Shown here in pieces: positions 35,369 to 44,020 of a DNA stretch of 64,000 bases (position 1 is the first letter of the stretch; the number at the start of each line of letters is the position of its first letter). The notes beneath the pieces were generated by a model. The model had not been told where the DNA came from, made no database searches, and saw nothing but the letters and a program-made list of their open reading frames with translations. The translations under genes were made by a program, and so were the position numbers. The stretch is from an uncultured Kiritimatiellota bacterium (GTDB taxonomy: Bacteria; Verrucomicrobiota; Kiritimatiellia; RFP12; DVOR01). The stretch is from NCBI GenBank assembly GCA_944391085.1, contig CALXSE010000009.1, forward strand, positions 1 to 64,000, given 5' to 3'.

Positions 35369-36136
35369 ATGGGACGTCAGAAAGGAATCCGCGCCCGCAG
35401 GGGCTTCACGCTCATCGAGGTCTTGGCCGTGGTCGTCATCATGGCCATCCTCGCCGGCGGCGTCTTCATGATGCTCGGCGCCGGCAACGACCAGGCGAAC
35501 ATCGCCAAGACCACCGCGCAGATCCACGCCATCGCCTCGCTCCTCGAGGATTACCGGAACTGCTACGGCGCCTATCCGCGCGTGACGAACCCCGACGACG
35601 ACGGCTATGCGCCGCTGAACTTCACCTTCAAGATCGAGGACGGCGGCACCTGCGAGGAGTGCGGCAACTCGCGCGGCAGGGACGGCGTGGCCTTCGGGCT
35701 CGCCTCCCACTTCATCCCGCGCGCCAGCAAGATGTACGAGAAGGCCGCCGACACCAACATGGCCAGCCATTACGAGGATTGCTTCTCCGACCCCTCCGGG
35801 CAGGACGACAACCCCGCCTGGGAGCGTGAGCTGGGCAACCGCTCCAGCGACTGGAGCAAGGCCCAAAGCCTCGAGGCCGCCGACAGCAACCTGAACCGGA
35901 TCAACCGCGTCTGGCGCCGCTTGGCCGCCGACGGCATGGTCTACGAGACCGAGACCTTCTGCAACTACTGCGGGACGCGCACCTACGCCGCCGGCGCGCA
36001 GCGGGACGCGTGGGACAAAGAGCTGAAGTACAACGTCGCCACCGGCGCCATCGTCTCCGCCGGCCCGGACGGCGTCTTTGGCACGGGCGACGACATCACC
36101 GGCGCCGGGACCGGCACCGACGAAGACGAGGATTGA
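35369..36136 (+). CDS. GspG-like pseudopilin with two CxxC pairs
   Basis: A 255-residue prepilin. RRGFTLIEVLAVVVIMAILAGG is the type III signal: cleavage is expected after G12, with E17 as the conserved Glu+5. The C-terminus has the major-pseudopilin pattern DAWDKELKYN and SAGPDGVFGTGDDI, which in GspG binds calcium. An insert of about 100 residues is not found in ordinary GspG and carries CEEC (C95, C98) and CNYC (C198, C201), each followed by Gly, like a zinc ribbon or a pair of disulfides. AGGAGG precedes ATG 35369. It is 15 bases after gspF. Confidence 0.88.
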   Translation: MGRQKGIRARRGFTLIEVLAVVVIMAILAGGVFMMLGAGNDQANIAKTTAQIHAIASLLEDYRNCYGAYPRVTNPDDDGYAPLNFTFKIEDGGTCEECGNSRGRDGVAFGLASHFIPRASKMYEKAADTNMASHYEDCFSDPSGQDDNPAWERELGNRSSDWSKAQSLEAADSNLNRINRVWRRLAADGMVYETETFCNYCGTRTYAAGAQRDAWDKELKYNVATGAIVSAGPDGVFGTGDDITGAGTGTDEDED

Positions 36137-36146
36137 GGGGAGCGCC

Positions 36147-36746
36147 ATGAAAACCGCCTTTCGCGACACCGCCCGTGCCGGCTTTACCCTTATCGAGCTG
36201 CTGGGGGTCATCGTCATCATCGCCATCCTGGCCTCCTCGCTGCTCATGGGCTATGGCCACTTCATGGAGCGCGCCCGCCAGAAGAACGCCGCCGACGTGT
36301 GCGCGCAGATCGCCGCCGCCTGGACGCGTTATCACGATGACCTCGGCTTCTGGCCAGACGCCATCCGTTCCTCCTCCGTCCAGGCGATGGACACCAAGAT
36401 GTGCGAGATCCTCGGCGAGGCCAAGCTGCTCGACGTGCTTTACCTCGACACCTCCTCGGGCGCGGACAACGCCTCCGGCCTGGAGCGCAACAAAAAGGAT
36501 GAGCCGGAGCTGGCCTTCGGCCTGCTTGACCCCGTCGGCCTGCGGTTTTTCGACGAGGGCCGCTCCGACAGCGACATCCGGGACCACCTTTACCAATTCG
36601 TCCTGGACGAGGACGGCGACGGCGTCATCTCGCTGCCCTCCGAGGTCGGCGGCGGGGAGATCCGCGCCGCGGCCGCCGTCTGGTGCTGGAGTGAGGACGA
36701 GGACGACCGCCGCGACGGCATCGTTTACGCGAAGAGCTGGCAGTGA
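36147..36746 (+). CDS. Prepilin-like protein (type II secretion pseudopilin family)
   Basis: A 199-residue protein with the N-methylation motif AGFTLIELLGVIVIIAILASS near residues 11-32. The rest is acidic. DEDGDGVISLP resembles a calcium-binding loop, and the end reads WCWSEDEDDRRDGIVYAKSWQ. It lies ten bases after the GspG-like gene, and its own stop overlaps a possible GTG start of the next. Which pseudopilin role it plays (GspH, I or J position) cannot be decided from sequence alone. Confidence 0.83.
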   Translation: MKTAFRDTARAGFTLIELLGVIVIIAILASSLLMGYGHFMERARQKNAADVCAQIAAAWTRYHDDLGFWPDAIRSSSVQAMDTKMCEILGEAKLLDVLYLDTSSGADNASGLERNKKDEPELAFGLLDPVGLRFFDEGRSDSDIRDHLYQFVLDEDGDGVISLPSEVGGGEIRAAAAVWCWSEDEDDRRDGIVYAKSWQ

Positions 36747-36763
36747 GCGAAAGGGGCAGGGAC

Positions 36764-37408
36764 ATGACGCAGGGACTTCGTTTCGGGTTGGGCGGCGCCA
36801 GACGCCGCGCGGGTTTCACGCTGGTTGAGCTCCTGGTGGTGATCGCCATCCTGGGCGTGCTGGTGGGCATGGCCAGCCTTGCCGCGGTGCGCCTGTTGCG
36901 CGGCTCGGACAACGCCGAACGCACCGCCATGGCCGGCATCGTCAAAAACGCCATCGCCGCCTACAAGGCCGAGAACGACGAGTATCCCATCCCCGAGGGC
37001 ACCTCCATCGGCAGCGGGGACGACTCCATCGTCTTCGGCACCGTCAGCTCCTCCAACCGGGCCGACACCCCCAACGCCGAGCTCATCCTCCTGCTCCTGG
37101 GGCGCGACGCCAACGGTGGGCGCGACGACAGCCGCCGCGCCTACATCACCGATTCCTCCGCCCTCTACGTCTGCGAGGGCAGCTTCGCGCGGAAGCTCGA
37201 CGAGGCGCTCGCCGACGGCAACATCGGCCGGGACGCCATGATCGGCTTCCCCATCACCATGCGCGAGACGAAGGTCTCGCGTTACAGTGACCTGAGCGGC
37301 GCGCACGCCTTCGCGCCGATCCGAATCGAGTTCGATTTCGACCTTGACCGTTACGAAGTCTCCGTCCCCTCGGACGGCGACTTCGGCAGGGTCATTCGCC
37401 TGAACTGA
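36764..37408 (+). CDS. Prepilin-like protein (GspG/PilE type)
   Basis: A 214-residue protein with RAGFTLVELLVVIAILGVLVG near residue 15. KNAIAAYKAENDEYPIPEG is the alpha-spine and segment typical of major pseudopilins. The C-terminal half is strand-rich and ends with a charged Asp-rich tail. ATG 36764 follows AGGGGCAGGGA; GTG 36743, which overlaps the previous stop, would add seven residues. It is part of the continuous pseudopilin operon. Confidence 0.82.
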   Translation: MTQGLRFGLGGARRRAGFTLVELLVVIAILGVLVGMASLAAVRLLRGSDNAERTAMAGIVKNAIAAYKAENDEYPIPEGTSIGSGDDSIVFGTVSSSNRADTPNAELILLLLGRDANGGRDDSRRAYITDSSALYVCEGSFARKLDEALADGNIGRDAMIGFPITMRETKVSRYSDLSGAHAFAPIRIEFDFDLDRYEVSVPSDGDFGRVIRLN

Positions 37409-37430
37409 GGCACTGGAAAGGAGCCGCAGG

Positions 37431-38309
37431 ATGCCGCGCACCGCTTTCGCAGGCCCACTTGCCGCCGCCCGCCGGGCGCCGCGGGCGGGCTTCACGCTGA
37501 TCGAGCTGATGGTGGTCGTCGGCATCGCCGCGCTCCTGCTCACCATCTCGGCCACCGCCTTCTTCGGCGCCTCGCGCACCGAGAACCTCACCCGCAGCCG
37601 CAATCAGCTGCGCGACGTGCTCCTCATGGCGCGCCAGCAGGCCTGCATCACCCAGAAGCCCCACGTCGTCATCTGTTACAACGTGGACTCCGAGATCGAG
37701 GTGGGCGGCGCCACGCAGCAGGTGGAGCAGGGGCGCTTCGCCCTCTTCCGTTACGTCGGGCGGGTCTGGCCGCAGGGCGACAAGCTCGCCGCCCCCTTCG
37801 GCTTCCAGCGGGATCTCTTGAGCACCCTCACCGTCCGCGAGCGCGTCCTCAACCTTGACAAGCCTGATCAGGGCGTGGGCGGCAGCCCGTTCATGCGCGT
37901 CTCGGCCGTCGCCCGAGACGACAACCTGCTCTCCGACGATTCCGACGACGCCAACGACGGCAACGCCATTTCGCGCCTGAGCTACGAGTATTACGACGGG
38001 CAGACGCTCAATCTCGTTTACGCCGGGAACATGAACACCGGCAGCAACAAGCTGGGCTTCTACGTGGCCGAGCTTGACCGTTCCAGCGGCGAGAGCCAGC
38101 CTTTCCCCCTGGGCGTGCGCGTCACGGGCACCTACTCCCTCCCGCGCGGCTTCGCCTTCTCGAACGACCGCACAGCCTTCGTCTTCACGCCGGACGGCCT
38201 CGTCCGGAAAGGCGGCACCGTCTCCGCCTCGATGTCGGTGGGCGGCGGGAACAACGCCCCCAGCTTCTCCATCGACGTCGCCACCGACGGTTCGGTCACC
38301 ATCAAGTAA
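37431..38309 (+). CDS. GspH-like prepilin protein
   Basis: A 292-residue protein. RAGFTLIELMVVVGIAALLLTISATAFFG near residue 19 is the prepilin helix. RSRNQLRDVLLMARQQACITQKPHVVICY matches the GspH/FimT pattern, where a long helix is followed by strands. It is larger than usual GspH (about 170-200). GAGCC-type spacing and AAAGGAG before the ATG at 37431 support the start. It has 22 bases to the gene before and ten to the gene after. Confidence 0.83.
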   Translation: MPRTAFAGPLAAARRAPRAGFTLIELMVVVGIAALLLTISATAFFGASRTENLTRSRNQLRDVLLMARQQACITQKPHVVICYNVDSEIEVGGATQQVEQGRFALFRYVGRVWPQGDKLAAPFGFQRDLLSTLTVRERVLNLDKPDQGVGGSPFMRVSAVARDDNLLSDDSDDANDGNAISRLSYEYYDGQTLNLVYAGNMNTGSNKLGFYVAELDRSSGESQPFPLGVRVTGTYSLPRGFAFSNDRTAFVFTPDGLVRKGGTVSASMSVGGGNNAPSFSIDVATDGSVTIK

Positions 38310-38319
38310 GGAGGGCATG

Positions 38320-38835
38320 ATGAGCAGACTTTCCCGCATTGCCCGGGCCGGCTTCTCCCTCATTGAGGTGAACATGGCCATCTTCGTCCTTGCCGGCGGC
38401 GCGCTTGCCCTCCTCGGGCTCTTCCCCCTGGGCCTGAGGGACAGCACCGAGGCCCGCAACGAGATGCGCGTGGCCGCCTTCGCCGACCGTTTCGTCGGCG
38501 CGGTCAGGATCGCCGCCGAGCAGGCCGCGGACAAAGGCGAGTTCGAGGATTTGCTCGCCGAGGCGATGGACGTCACCGGCGGGCTGAAGCTCAACGAGGA
38601 CGCCGGCGACGCGGACAACGACGGCTCCGACTACGACGAGGATCAGTCCGGCGTCTACTACCGCGCCTGGATGACCCCGCTTGACGCCCCGGAGGGCATC
38701 TCCGCCGATCATCTGAAGTGTTACCGCCTGGGCCTTCTGGTGACGGCCGAGAACCCCAAGCAGAACCCCCGCGCCATGTATTACGCCACCGGCTACGGCC
38801 TGACCGTGACGCTCGACGGGCGGAACGCGGATTGA
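38320..38835 (+). CDS. GspI-like prepilin protein
   Basis: A 171-residue protein with RAGFSLIEVNMAIFVLAGGALALLGLFPLGL near residue 9, like the minor pseudopilins GspI/PilV. The rest is acidic (DAGDADNDGSDYDED). Two adjacent ATGs exist at 38317 and 38320; AAGGAGG at 38308-38314 gives better spacing to 38320. It is a member of the pseudopilin operon. Confidence 0.8.
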   Translation: MSRLSRIARAGFSLIEVNMAIFVLAGGALALLGLFPLGLRDSTEARNEMRVAAFADRFVGAVRIAAEQAADKGEFEDLLAEAMDVTGGLKLNEDAGDADNDGSDYDEDQSGVYYRAWMTPLDAPEGISADHLKCYRLGLLVTAENPKQNPRAMYYATGYGLTVTLDGRNAD

Positions 38836-38849
38836 GGGAGGCCCCAGCG

Positions 38850-39569
38850 ATGAGAACGTTCCCCAACCCTTCCCTGCGCCGCGGCTTCTCGTTGATCGAG
38901 ATCCTGGTGGCGATGGCCATCCTCGTGGTCATCGTGCTGATCGTGGCGGGCGTCTTCCAGCAGACGAGCCTGGCGTGGTCGCTCGGCCTGCGCCGCGCCA
39001 CCGAGCAGGGCAACGTCCGCGCCGTCGCCGGCGCCATCGGGCGCGACCTGTCCATGATCGTCGACCCGGCGAACCTCGCCATCGGCCCCGCCGCCAACGA
39101 CGCGAGCCTCCAGCAGCGCGCCTTGGAGGCGGGCCTCCCGGAGCCGACCGAGAGCCTCGCCTCCAACACCGCGCTCACCTTCTGGGCGCTCATGGCCCCG
39201 GATCTTTGGGACGAGGAGCAGGACAAGGTGGCCCGCGAGCTGGCGCTCGTCAAGTACGAGGCCGGGAGCGGCTCCGTCACGCGCACCGTCACCACCTTCG
39301 ACGACGCCGGCTCCCCCACCGACACCGAGAGCGTCTTCAAGCTCGGCACCGGCAGGATCGAGTTCGAGACCATCCAGGGCGTCGCGGCGGAGGATTTCAC
39401 CTCGGCCTATTCCGGCGACGGCGACGCCGCCGGCATCCGCGTTGTCGTCACCCCCGCCGGGGCGCTTTCCGTGAACGATTACGAAATCTACGTCGGCTCC
39501 GCCGGCCCAGACGGCGAATGGGACACGGACGACGACATCCGCCCCTGGGTGGAGGGAGAGGAGAAATGA
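38850..39569 (+). CDS. GspJ/PilW-like prepilin protein
   Basis: A 239-residue protein. RRGFSLIEILVAMAILVVIVLIVAGVFQQT near residue 11 and the following LRRATEQGNVRAVAGAIGRDLSMI fit minor pseudopilins such as GspJ, which initiate pseudopilus assembly with GspI and GspK. GGGAGG lies 11 bases before the ATG. The stop overlaps the next start (ATGATG at 39566-39571). Confidence 0.82.
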   Translation: MRTFPNPSLRRGFSLIEILVAMAILVVIVLIVAGVFQQTSLAWSLGLRRATEQGNVRAVAGAIGRDLSMIVDPANLAIGPAANDASLQQRALEAGLPEPTESLASNTALTFWALMAPDLWDEEQDKVARELALVKYEAGSGSVTRTVTTFDDAGSPTDTESVFKLGTGRIEFETIQGVAAEDFTSAYSGDGDAAGIRVVVTPAGALSVNDYEIYVGSAGPDGEWDTDDDIRPWVEGEEK

Positions 39570-40090
39570 TGCGCGCCAAGACCAACGCCCGCGCGGGCTT
39601 CACGCTCATCGAGCTGCTGGTGGTGCTGGCCATCATCGGCATCCTCGCGGCCACCTTCGTCACCTCCTCGATGTCCGCCTACGAGACGGCCCAGATCGCC
39701 CGCGCCACCGCCGAGAGCCGCGAGCTGGGCAACGCCATCCGCCTCTTCCTGCTCACGGAGTTCGATTCCTCCGACGATTCCGCCATCGAGGGCAGCGACC
39801 CGCTGGGCGAGCTCGGCCTCTCCGAGGGCACGGGCGAGATCTCCAGCGCCCTCACCAGCAACCTCACCACCCGCAACAATGACGCCGGCTACGCCTATTA
39901 CCAGGCCAACCAGGACTCCCTGCGCAACGGGCGGATCGTCGACCCGTGGGGCAACCCCTACGTCATCCGCGTGCGCAAGGTCGACGTGGAATCCGATTCC
40001 GACGTCCAGGACGAGGCCTACGAGATCGTCCTGCCCATCCAGGGGCGCCACCGCGCGCTGGAGCCCCTCAATTCCGGCTCCGCCAACTGA
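39569..40090 (+). CDS. GspG-like prepilin protein
   Basis: A 173-residue protein. RAGFTLIELLVVLAIIGILAATFVTSSMS near residue 9 is the prepilin segment. RELGNAIRLFLLTEFDSSDDS and VDPWGNPYVIRVRK show the GspG-type ending, with the DPWGNPY motif before a charged tail. Start choice is between ATG 39566 and 39569; GAGGAG gives better spacing to 39569. It is the seventh consecutive prepilin-like gene. Confidence 0.82.
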   Translation: MRAKTNARAGFTLIELLVVLAIIGILAATFVTSSMSAYETAQIARATAESRELGNAIRLFLLTEFDSSDDSAIEGSDPLGELGLSEGTGEISSALTSNLTTRNNDAGYAYYQANQDSLRNGRIVDPWGNPYVIRVRKVDVESDSDVQDEAYEIVLPIQGRHRALEPLNSGSAN

Positions 40091-40105
40091 TCGGAGGTTC
40101 CTCCC

Positions 40106-43100
40106 ATGCGACGCCCCCAACGTTCCGATCGCGGTTCCGCCCTCCTGATTGTGCTGGGCCTCCTGGGCTTTCTGCTCATCAGTGCGGTGGCCTTCTCCAT
40201 CTCCATGCGCACCGAGAAGAGCGCCGCGGCCGCCTACCGCACCGGCCTTCAGGCCCGCGAGCTGTTGGCCACCGTCTTCTCCGAGGCCCGCTACGCCGTC
40301 GACGCCGCGCTTTCCGAGCAGTTTGAGGACGACGGCGACCCGCTCACGGACGCTTCCGTCCGCACTGCGCGCAATCTCGCCCCTTTCCGCTATTCCGACG
40401 GCGGGACGGATCGTTATGCCCGCGTCATGGCCTCCCGCGACGACGGCAACGAGGAGAGCATCGCCTACCTGCTTGACGACGCGGTGCTCCGCCACGTGCC
40501 GCCGGCCTTCGCTTACGCCGTCTACGAGGCGTTGGAGAACAACGCTGACCCTGTCGCCGACGGGCAGCGCCCAGAGGCTTACAACTTCGACCACTGCGCC
40601 AACTGGAAGCAGCTCAGGGTCGCCACTCCCACCCGCGAGGTCTCCGTTGACGGTCAGACCAAGAATGTGAGCGAGGAGGTCATCGGCCGCATGGCCTGGG
40701 CCGTCGTCAACCTGTCCGACAGCCTCGACATCAACGCCGTCGGCTCCTTCTCGCCCAACCGCGGCATCGGCCTCACCGCCAGCGAGTTCGCCTTCAATAC
40801 CGACGGCGACGACGACTATGCCCTCTTCGAGGAGAACGTGAACGCCGACGGGCTGCCCCTCTTCGCCTCCGGCGCCGACCTGGCGCTTTACGCCGCCCGC
40901 GCCACCTCTTCGGGCTACCTATGGCGCGGCACGGGCGGGTTCTTCCCCTACTCGTGGGAAAACGCCATCGACGCGGAGGGGCTCGACGCTTACTCCCCCT
41001 TCACCGTCTACAGCTTCTGGCCCGACGTCGGCCGCGAGACCGAGAGCGGCAAAAGCGTCACGCAGTCCACGCCCTCCGGCGGCAGCTCCGTCGAGACCAT
41101 CCCCTGCAACGAGGTGAACACCGATTCCAGCCTCCTTGCCCCCGGCAGCAAGCTCCAGCCCTACTTCGGCGCCGAAGATGCGCTCGGCGACAACGCCGCG
41201 GCGGATTCCCTCGTGCAGATGCTCATGGATTACCTTGACAAGGACACCGTCCCGAGCGACTACGAGAGCGCCCCCTCCCAGGAGGCCTTCAACAACGCCA
41301 TGCCCACCGTCGAACCTGTCCCCATGCTCTCCGAAATCGGCTACACCGACGCCGACTGGAAGAGCGGCGCGGCCTTCGAGAGTGCGCTTCAGACGGCCAT
41401 CACCGAGGCCTTCGACGGCAAGGCTTCCAAGGCCGTCCAGAACATCGACGAGCTCACGACGCTCAACGTGGATGAGACGCTGACCCTGGAGCTCCCGCCG
41501 GCCACCCTCTCCGCCGCGCTGCGCACCTATTTCCCCGGGTGCGCCGAGGGCGAGCAGGGCGACACGCTCTTCCAGCTGGAAGGCTTCGCCATCGGTTATG
41601 CCGCCCTTGCCCAGGGCCCCGCCGGCAGCGCGACGTTTAAGCCCAACGCCGTCACGGGCGCCGCCAAGGCCGCCCCCTTCACGACGGCGGACGCGCTGAC
41701 CGTCCCCGGCGGCGAAGACCCCGGCGAGAACATCTACACGGCCGCCCCCAACGTCCCGCTTACGACCTCCGGGTCCATCGGCTCCTACACGATTGAAGGC
41801 ACGGAAATCGAGATGTCCGCGCCTTCGGTGGGTGGCGGCGGCCAGGGCGGCCAGGGCGGCCAGGGCGGCGGCGGGGGCGGGGGAGGCTCCTCGACGGCCT
41901 CGCAGGTGACGCTCAACCTTTTGGTTGACTTCGTCTTCCGCGTCAAGGCCACCTCCGGCGGCACGGTCGTCGACCTCTGCCCCGCGGGTAAGGGCTACAA
42001 CGCCCCGCCCTCGGCCGAAGGCACGGACTACCCCGCCACCCTCGACCTGCGCCAGGACGTCAATCGGATGGCCTCTTATGACGGCCATTACTTCCGCGTT
42101 TCGCGCACGCTCACGGCGACCTTTGACCTCTCGTGGGCGGAGGTTCAGGGCGCCGGCACCGCCGAGGAACCCTACAAGGCCACCTCCAAGGTCGAGAACC
42201 TTACCGTCGATTTTGAGCCCGAGAGCTGCCAGCTGAGCGAGCAATTCGACGTCGTCCCGGCCAAGGAGGCCCCCGACGAGTCCTCTTGCCAAGTCGCCTC
42301 GCCCGCCTCCGGCGCCTGGTTCACCATCGACCCGCGCTACAACTGGCTTTCGCCCATGAAGGGGGTCTCCGACGATCCCTCCGATGCGAACTATGGCCTC
42401 GCTTCCGGCAACGGCGCCTTCCTGGCCGCCTTCTCTTCGCCGCATTGGCTCTTCTATGAAGACGCAACCGTGGAGACCTCTTCCTCCGCGGCCTCCGTGG
42501 TGCAGCAGGCTTACGCCGAGGCGCACAACGGCGAGGGCGGCGGCACGGGCCTTGTGCCGTTCTCGTGGGGCCTCGATCCGCAGGACGTCCGCTACGGCTA
42601 CAACAACTCCGGGCAGCTCCTCCTCCCCGAGGAGGTCGGCTTCCTGCCGGTGCCCTACACGCGCAACGAATGGACGCCCACCGGCACCTTCGACGACGCC
42701 GGCTACCGCAGGGCCTCCCTCCAGAGCTACTACGACACCGTCGGCAAGGCCTCCTTCTACCGCACCCTCCCCGTGGCGGACTTCGAGGACGGCGCCTTCG
42801 GCGATTACGATCGGATGGTCGGCCTGACCACGCGCTTCGGGCGCTTCGGCGGCGAGAACTTCCCCGAGGAGCACCGCGGCATCGTCAACGCCTTTGCCGG
42901 CATGGACAATTACACCTATGGCCAGCGCCTCAAGCAGTTCGCCATGCTCGGCATCCCCGACACCATCACCAAGGCCGCCGCCAACACCTACACCCGTCTG
43001 GAAGAGGCCGTCGCCGCCGCGCGCGTTTCCGACCAGATGTTGGGCGAGCTTGAGGTCTTGAAGCCGGACGACGCCCAGGGCGGCGGCTCCGACGAGGCGT

Positions 43101-43579
43101 CCACGACCTCGAAATACGACGAGTTCGTGCGCAACTACCTCTTCCCCGTCGACGTCGATGCGAGCGGCGAAATCGGCACCGACTCCTGGGAGCAGGAGTA
43201 TGTCCTTGCGGAGGCGGACGAAAGCGGCCAGCAGGTGACGGGCAAGCCCACCCGCCCCACGACCGTCGAGGACGTCATCTTCCAGGAGGACGCCGAGGTC
43301 AGCCTCACCTCGAAGCTCCAGGGCTACAACGGCAAGCATGACGGCGACAAGCTGGGGCAGAACGACCTTACCACCCTCGTGGCGGTCGGCAACTCCTGTT
43401 TCGGCGACCGTCAGCAGCTTTTCCTCTATATCCTGCGCGCCGACACCATCAACTACAGCTCTAACCGCGACCTGGCCGCCCACAAGCCGCAGACCACCGC
43501 CCGCGCCGTCGCCCTTGTCTGGCGCGACGCCTATGGCGAGCTGCCCGACCGTGTCGTTTACTTCCAATACCTGCCATGA
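40106..43579 (+). CDS. Giant GspK/PilX-like minor pseudopilin
   Basis: A 1157-residue protein with an N-terminal hydrophobic segment RGSALLIVLGLLGFLLISAVAFSISM, then MRTEKSAAAAYRTGLQARELLATVFSEARYAVD. This helix layout, lacking the conserved Glu+5, is that of GspK, which caps the pseudopilus tip. DSLDINAVGSF is close to the GspK D(x)NxN region. Known GspK proteins are about 320 residues; this one is more than three times longer, with a Gly/Gln run near residues 578-600 and a long acidic, strand-rich remainder. It ends overlapping the next gene (ATGA). The extra domain could be displayed at the pseudopilus tip. Confidence 0.75.
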   Translation: MRRPQRSDRGSALLIVLGLLGFLLISAVAFSISMRTEKSAAAAYRTGLQARELLATVFSEARYAVDAALSEQFEDDGDPLTDASVRTARNLAPFRYSDGGTDRYARVMASRDDGNEESIAYLLDDAVLRHVPPAFAYAVYEALENNADPVADGQRPEAYNFDHCANWKQLRVATPTREVSVDGQTKNVSEEVIGRMAWAVVNLSDSLDINAVGSFSPNRGIGLTASEFAFNTDGDDDYALFEENVNADGLPLFASGADLALYAARATSSGYLWRGTGGFFPYSWENAIDAEGLDAYSPFTVYSFWPDVGRETESGKSVTQSTPSGGSSVETIPCNEVNTDSSLLAPGSKLQPYFGAEDALGDNAAADSLVQMLMDYLDKDTVPSDYESAPSQEAFNNAMPTVEPVPMLSEIGYTDADWKSGAAFESALQTAITEAFDGKASKAVQNIDELTTLNVDETLTLELPPATLSAALRTYFPGCAEGEQGDTLFQLEGFAIGYAALAQGPAGSATFKPNAVTGAAKAAPFTTADALTVPGGEDPGENIYTAAPNVPLTTSGSIGSYTIEGTEIEMSAPSVGGGGQGGQGGQGGGGGGGGSSTASQVTLNLLVDFVFRVKATSGGTVVDLCPAGKGYNAPPSAEGTDYPATLDLRQDVNRMASYDGHYFRVSRTLTATFDLSWAEVQGAGTAEEPYKATSKVENLTVDFEPESCQLSEQFDVVPAKEAPDESSCQVASPASGAWFTIDPRYNWLSPMKGVSDDPSDANYGLASGNGAFLAAFSSPHWLFYEDATVETSSSAASVVQQAYAEAHNGEGGGTGLVPFSWGLDPQDVRYGYNNSGQLLLPEEVGFLPVPYTRNEWTPTGTFDDAGYRRASLQSYYDTVGKASFYRTLPVADFEDGAFGDYDRMVGLTTRFGRFGGENFPEEHRGIVNAFAGMDNYTYGQRLKQFAMLGIPDTITKAAANTYTRLEEAVAAARVSDQMLGELEVLKPDDAQGGGSDEASTTSKYDEFVRNYLFPVDVDASGEIGTDSWEQEYVLAEADESGQQVTGKPTRPTTVEDVIFQEDAEVSLTSKLQGYNGKHDGDKLGQNDLTTLVAVGNSCFGDRQQLFLYILRADTINYSSNRDLAAHKPQTTARAVALVWRDAYGELPDRVVYFQYLP
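41839..41887 (+). repeat. Short tandem repeat encoding a Gly/Gln linker
   Basis: A nine-base unit (GGCCAGGGC) is repeated about three times and runs into GGC/GGG codons inside the GspK-like gene, coding GGQGGQGGQGGGG. It is a flexible linker in the protein and a possible site of length variation. Confidence 0.7.
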
Positions 43580-43995
43580 CAGACCCACAGACCCAGCCCG
43601 CCGAGGATGACGGGGAGGAGGGGCTCCTCGACCTCCGTTACCTTGGCCAATGGCAGATTGCCTGCTCCGGCGAGGACTTGCTCGATTTGCTGAACTGCGA
43701 CGACGGCGTCGGCCCCGCCCTCTATGCCCGCCTCGGCCTCACCCCGCGCCCCGTGGAGGGCCTCGGTTTCGCGTGGACGGAGTTCGCCGAGATCGACCCT
43801 TCCGCCTATTACGCCCTTGAGTTCCCCGCCGGCACGGATTTCGCCGATTTCTCCGTCGCCCAAGCGTTGCGGCTTGAGGAAATCGGCGAAAAGTGCTTTA
43901 ATGATTTGCCGACGGGCGAGGAAGACGACGCCTGCGACGGCGATTGCGAACATTGCCCCCAGGATTGCGTCGGAAAGAGACCCGTCACGGATTGA
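43576..43995 (+). CDS. Small acidic protein with a Cys-rich C-terminus, end of the pseudopilin operon
   Basis: A 139-residue protein that I do not recognise. It has no signal peptide or membrane segment. The body is acidic. The end has C120-x3-C124-x2-C127-x3-C131 (ACDGDCEHCPQDCVG), a spacing that could hold zinc or an iron-sulfur cluster. Its start overlaps the GspK-like stop by four bases, so it is made from the secretion operon and may be a cytoplasmic partner. tpiA follows after 25 bases. Confidence 0.65.
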   Translation: MTDPQTQPAEDDGEEGLLDLRYLGQWQIACSGEDLLDLLNCDDGVGPALYARLGLTPRPVEGLGFAWTEFAEIDPSAYYALEFPAGTDFADFSVAQALRLEEIGEKCFNDLPTGEEDDACDGDCEHCPQDCVGKRPVTD

Positions 43996-44020
43996 ACAGC
44001 CCCAGAAAGGACACATCCCC

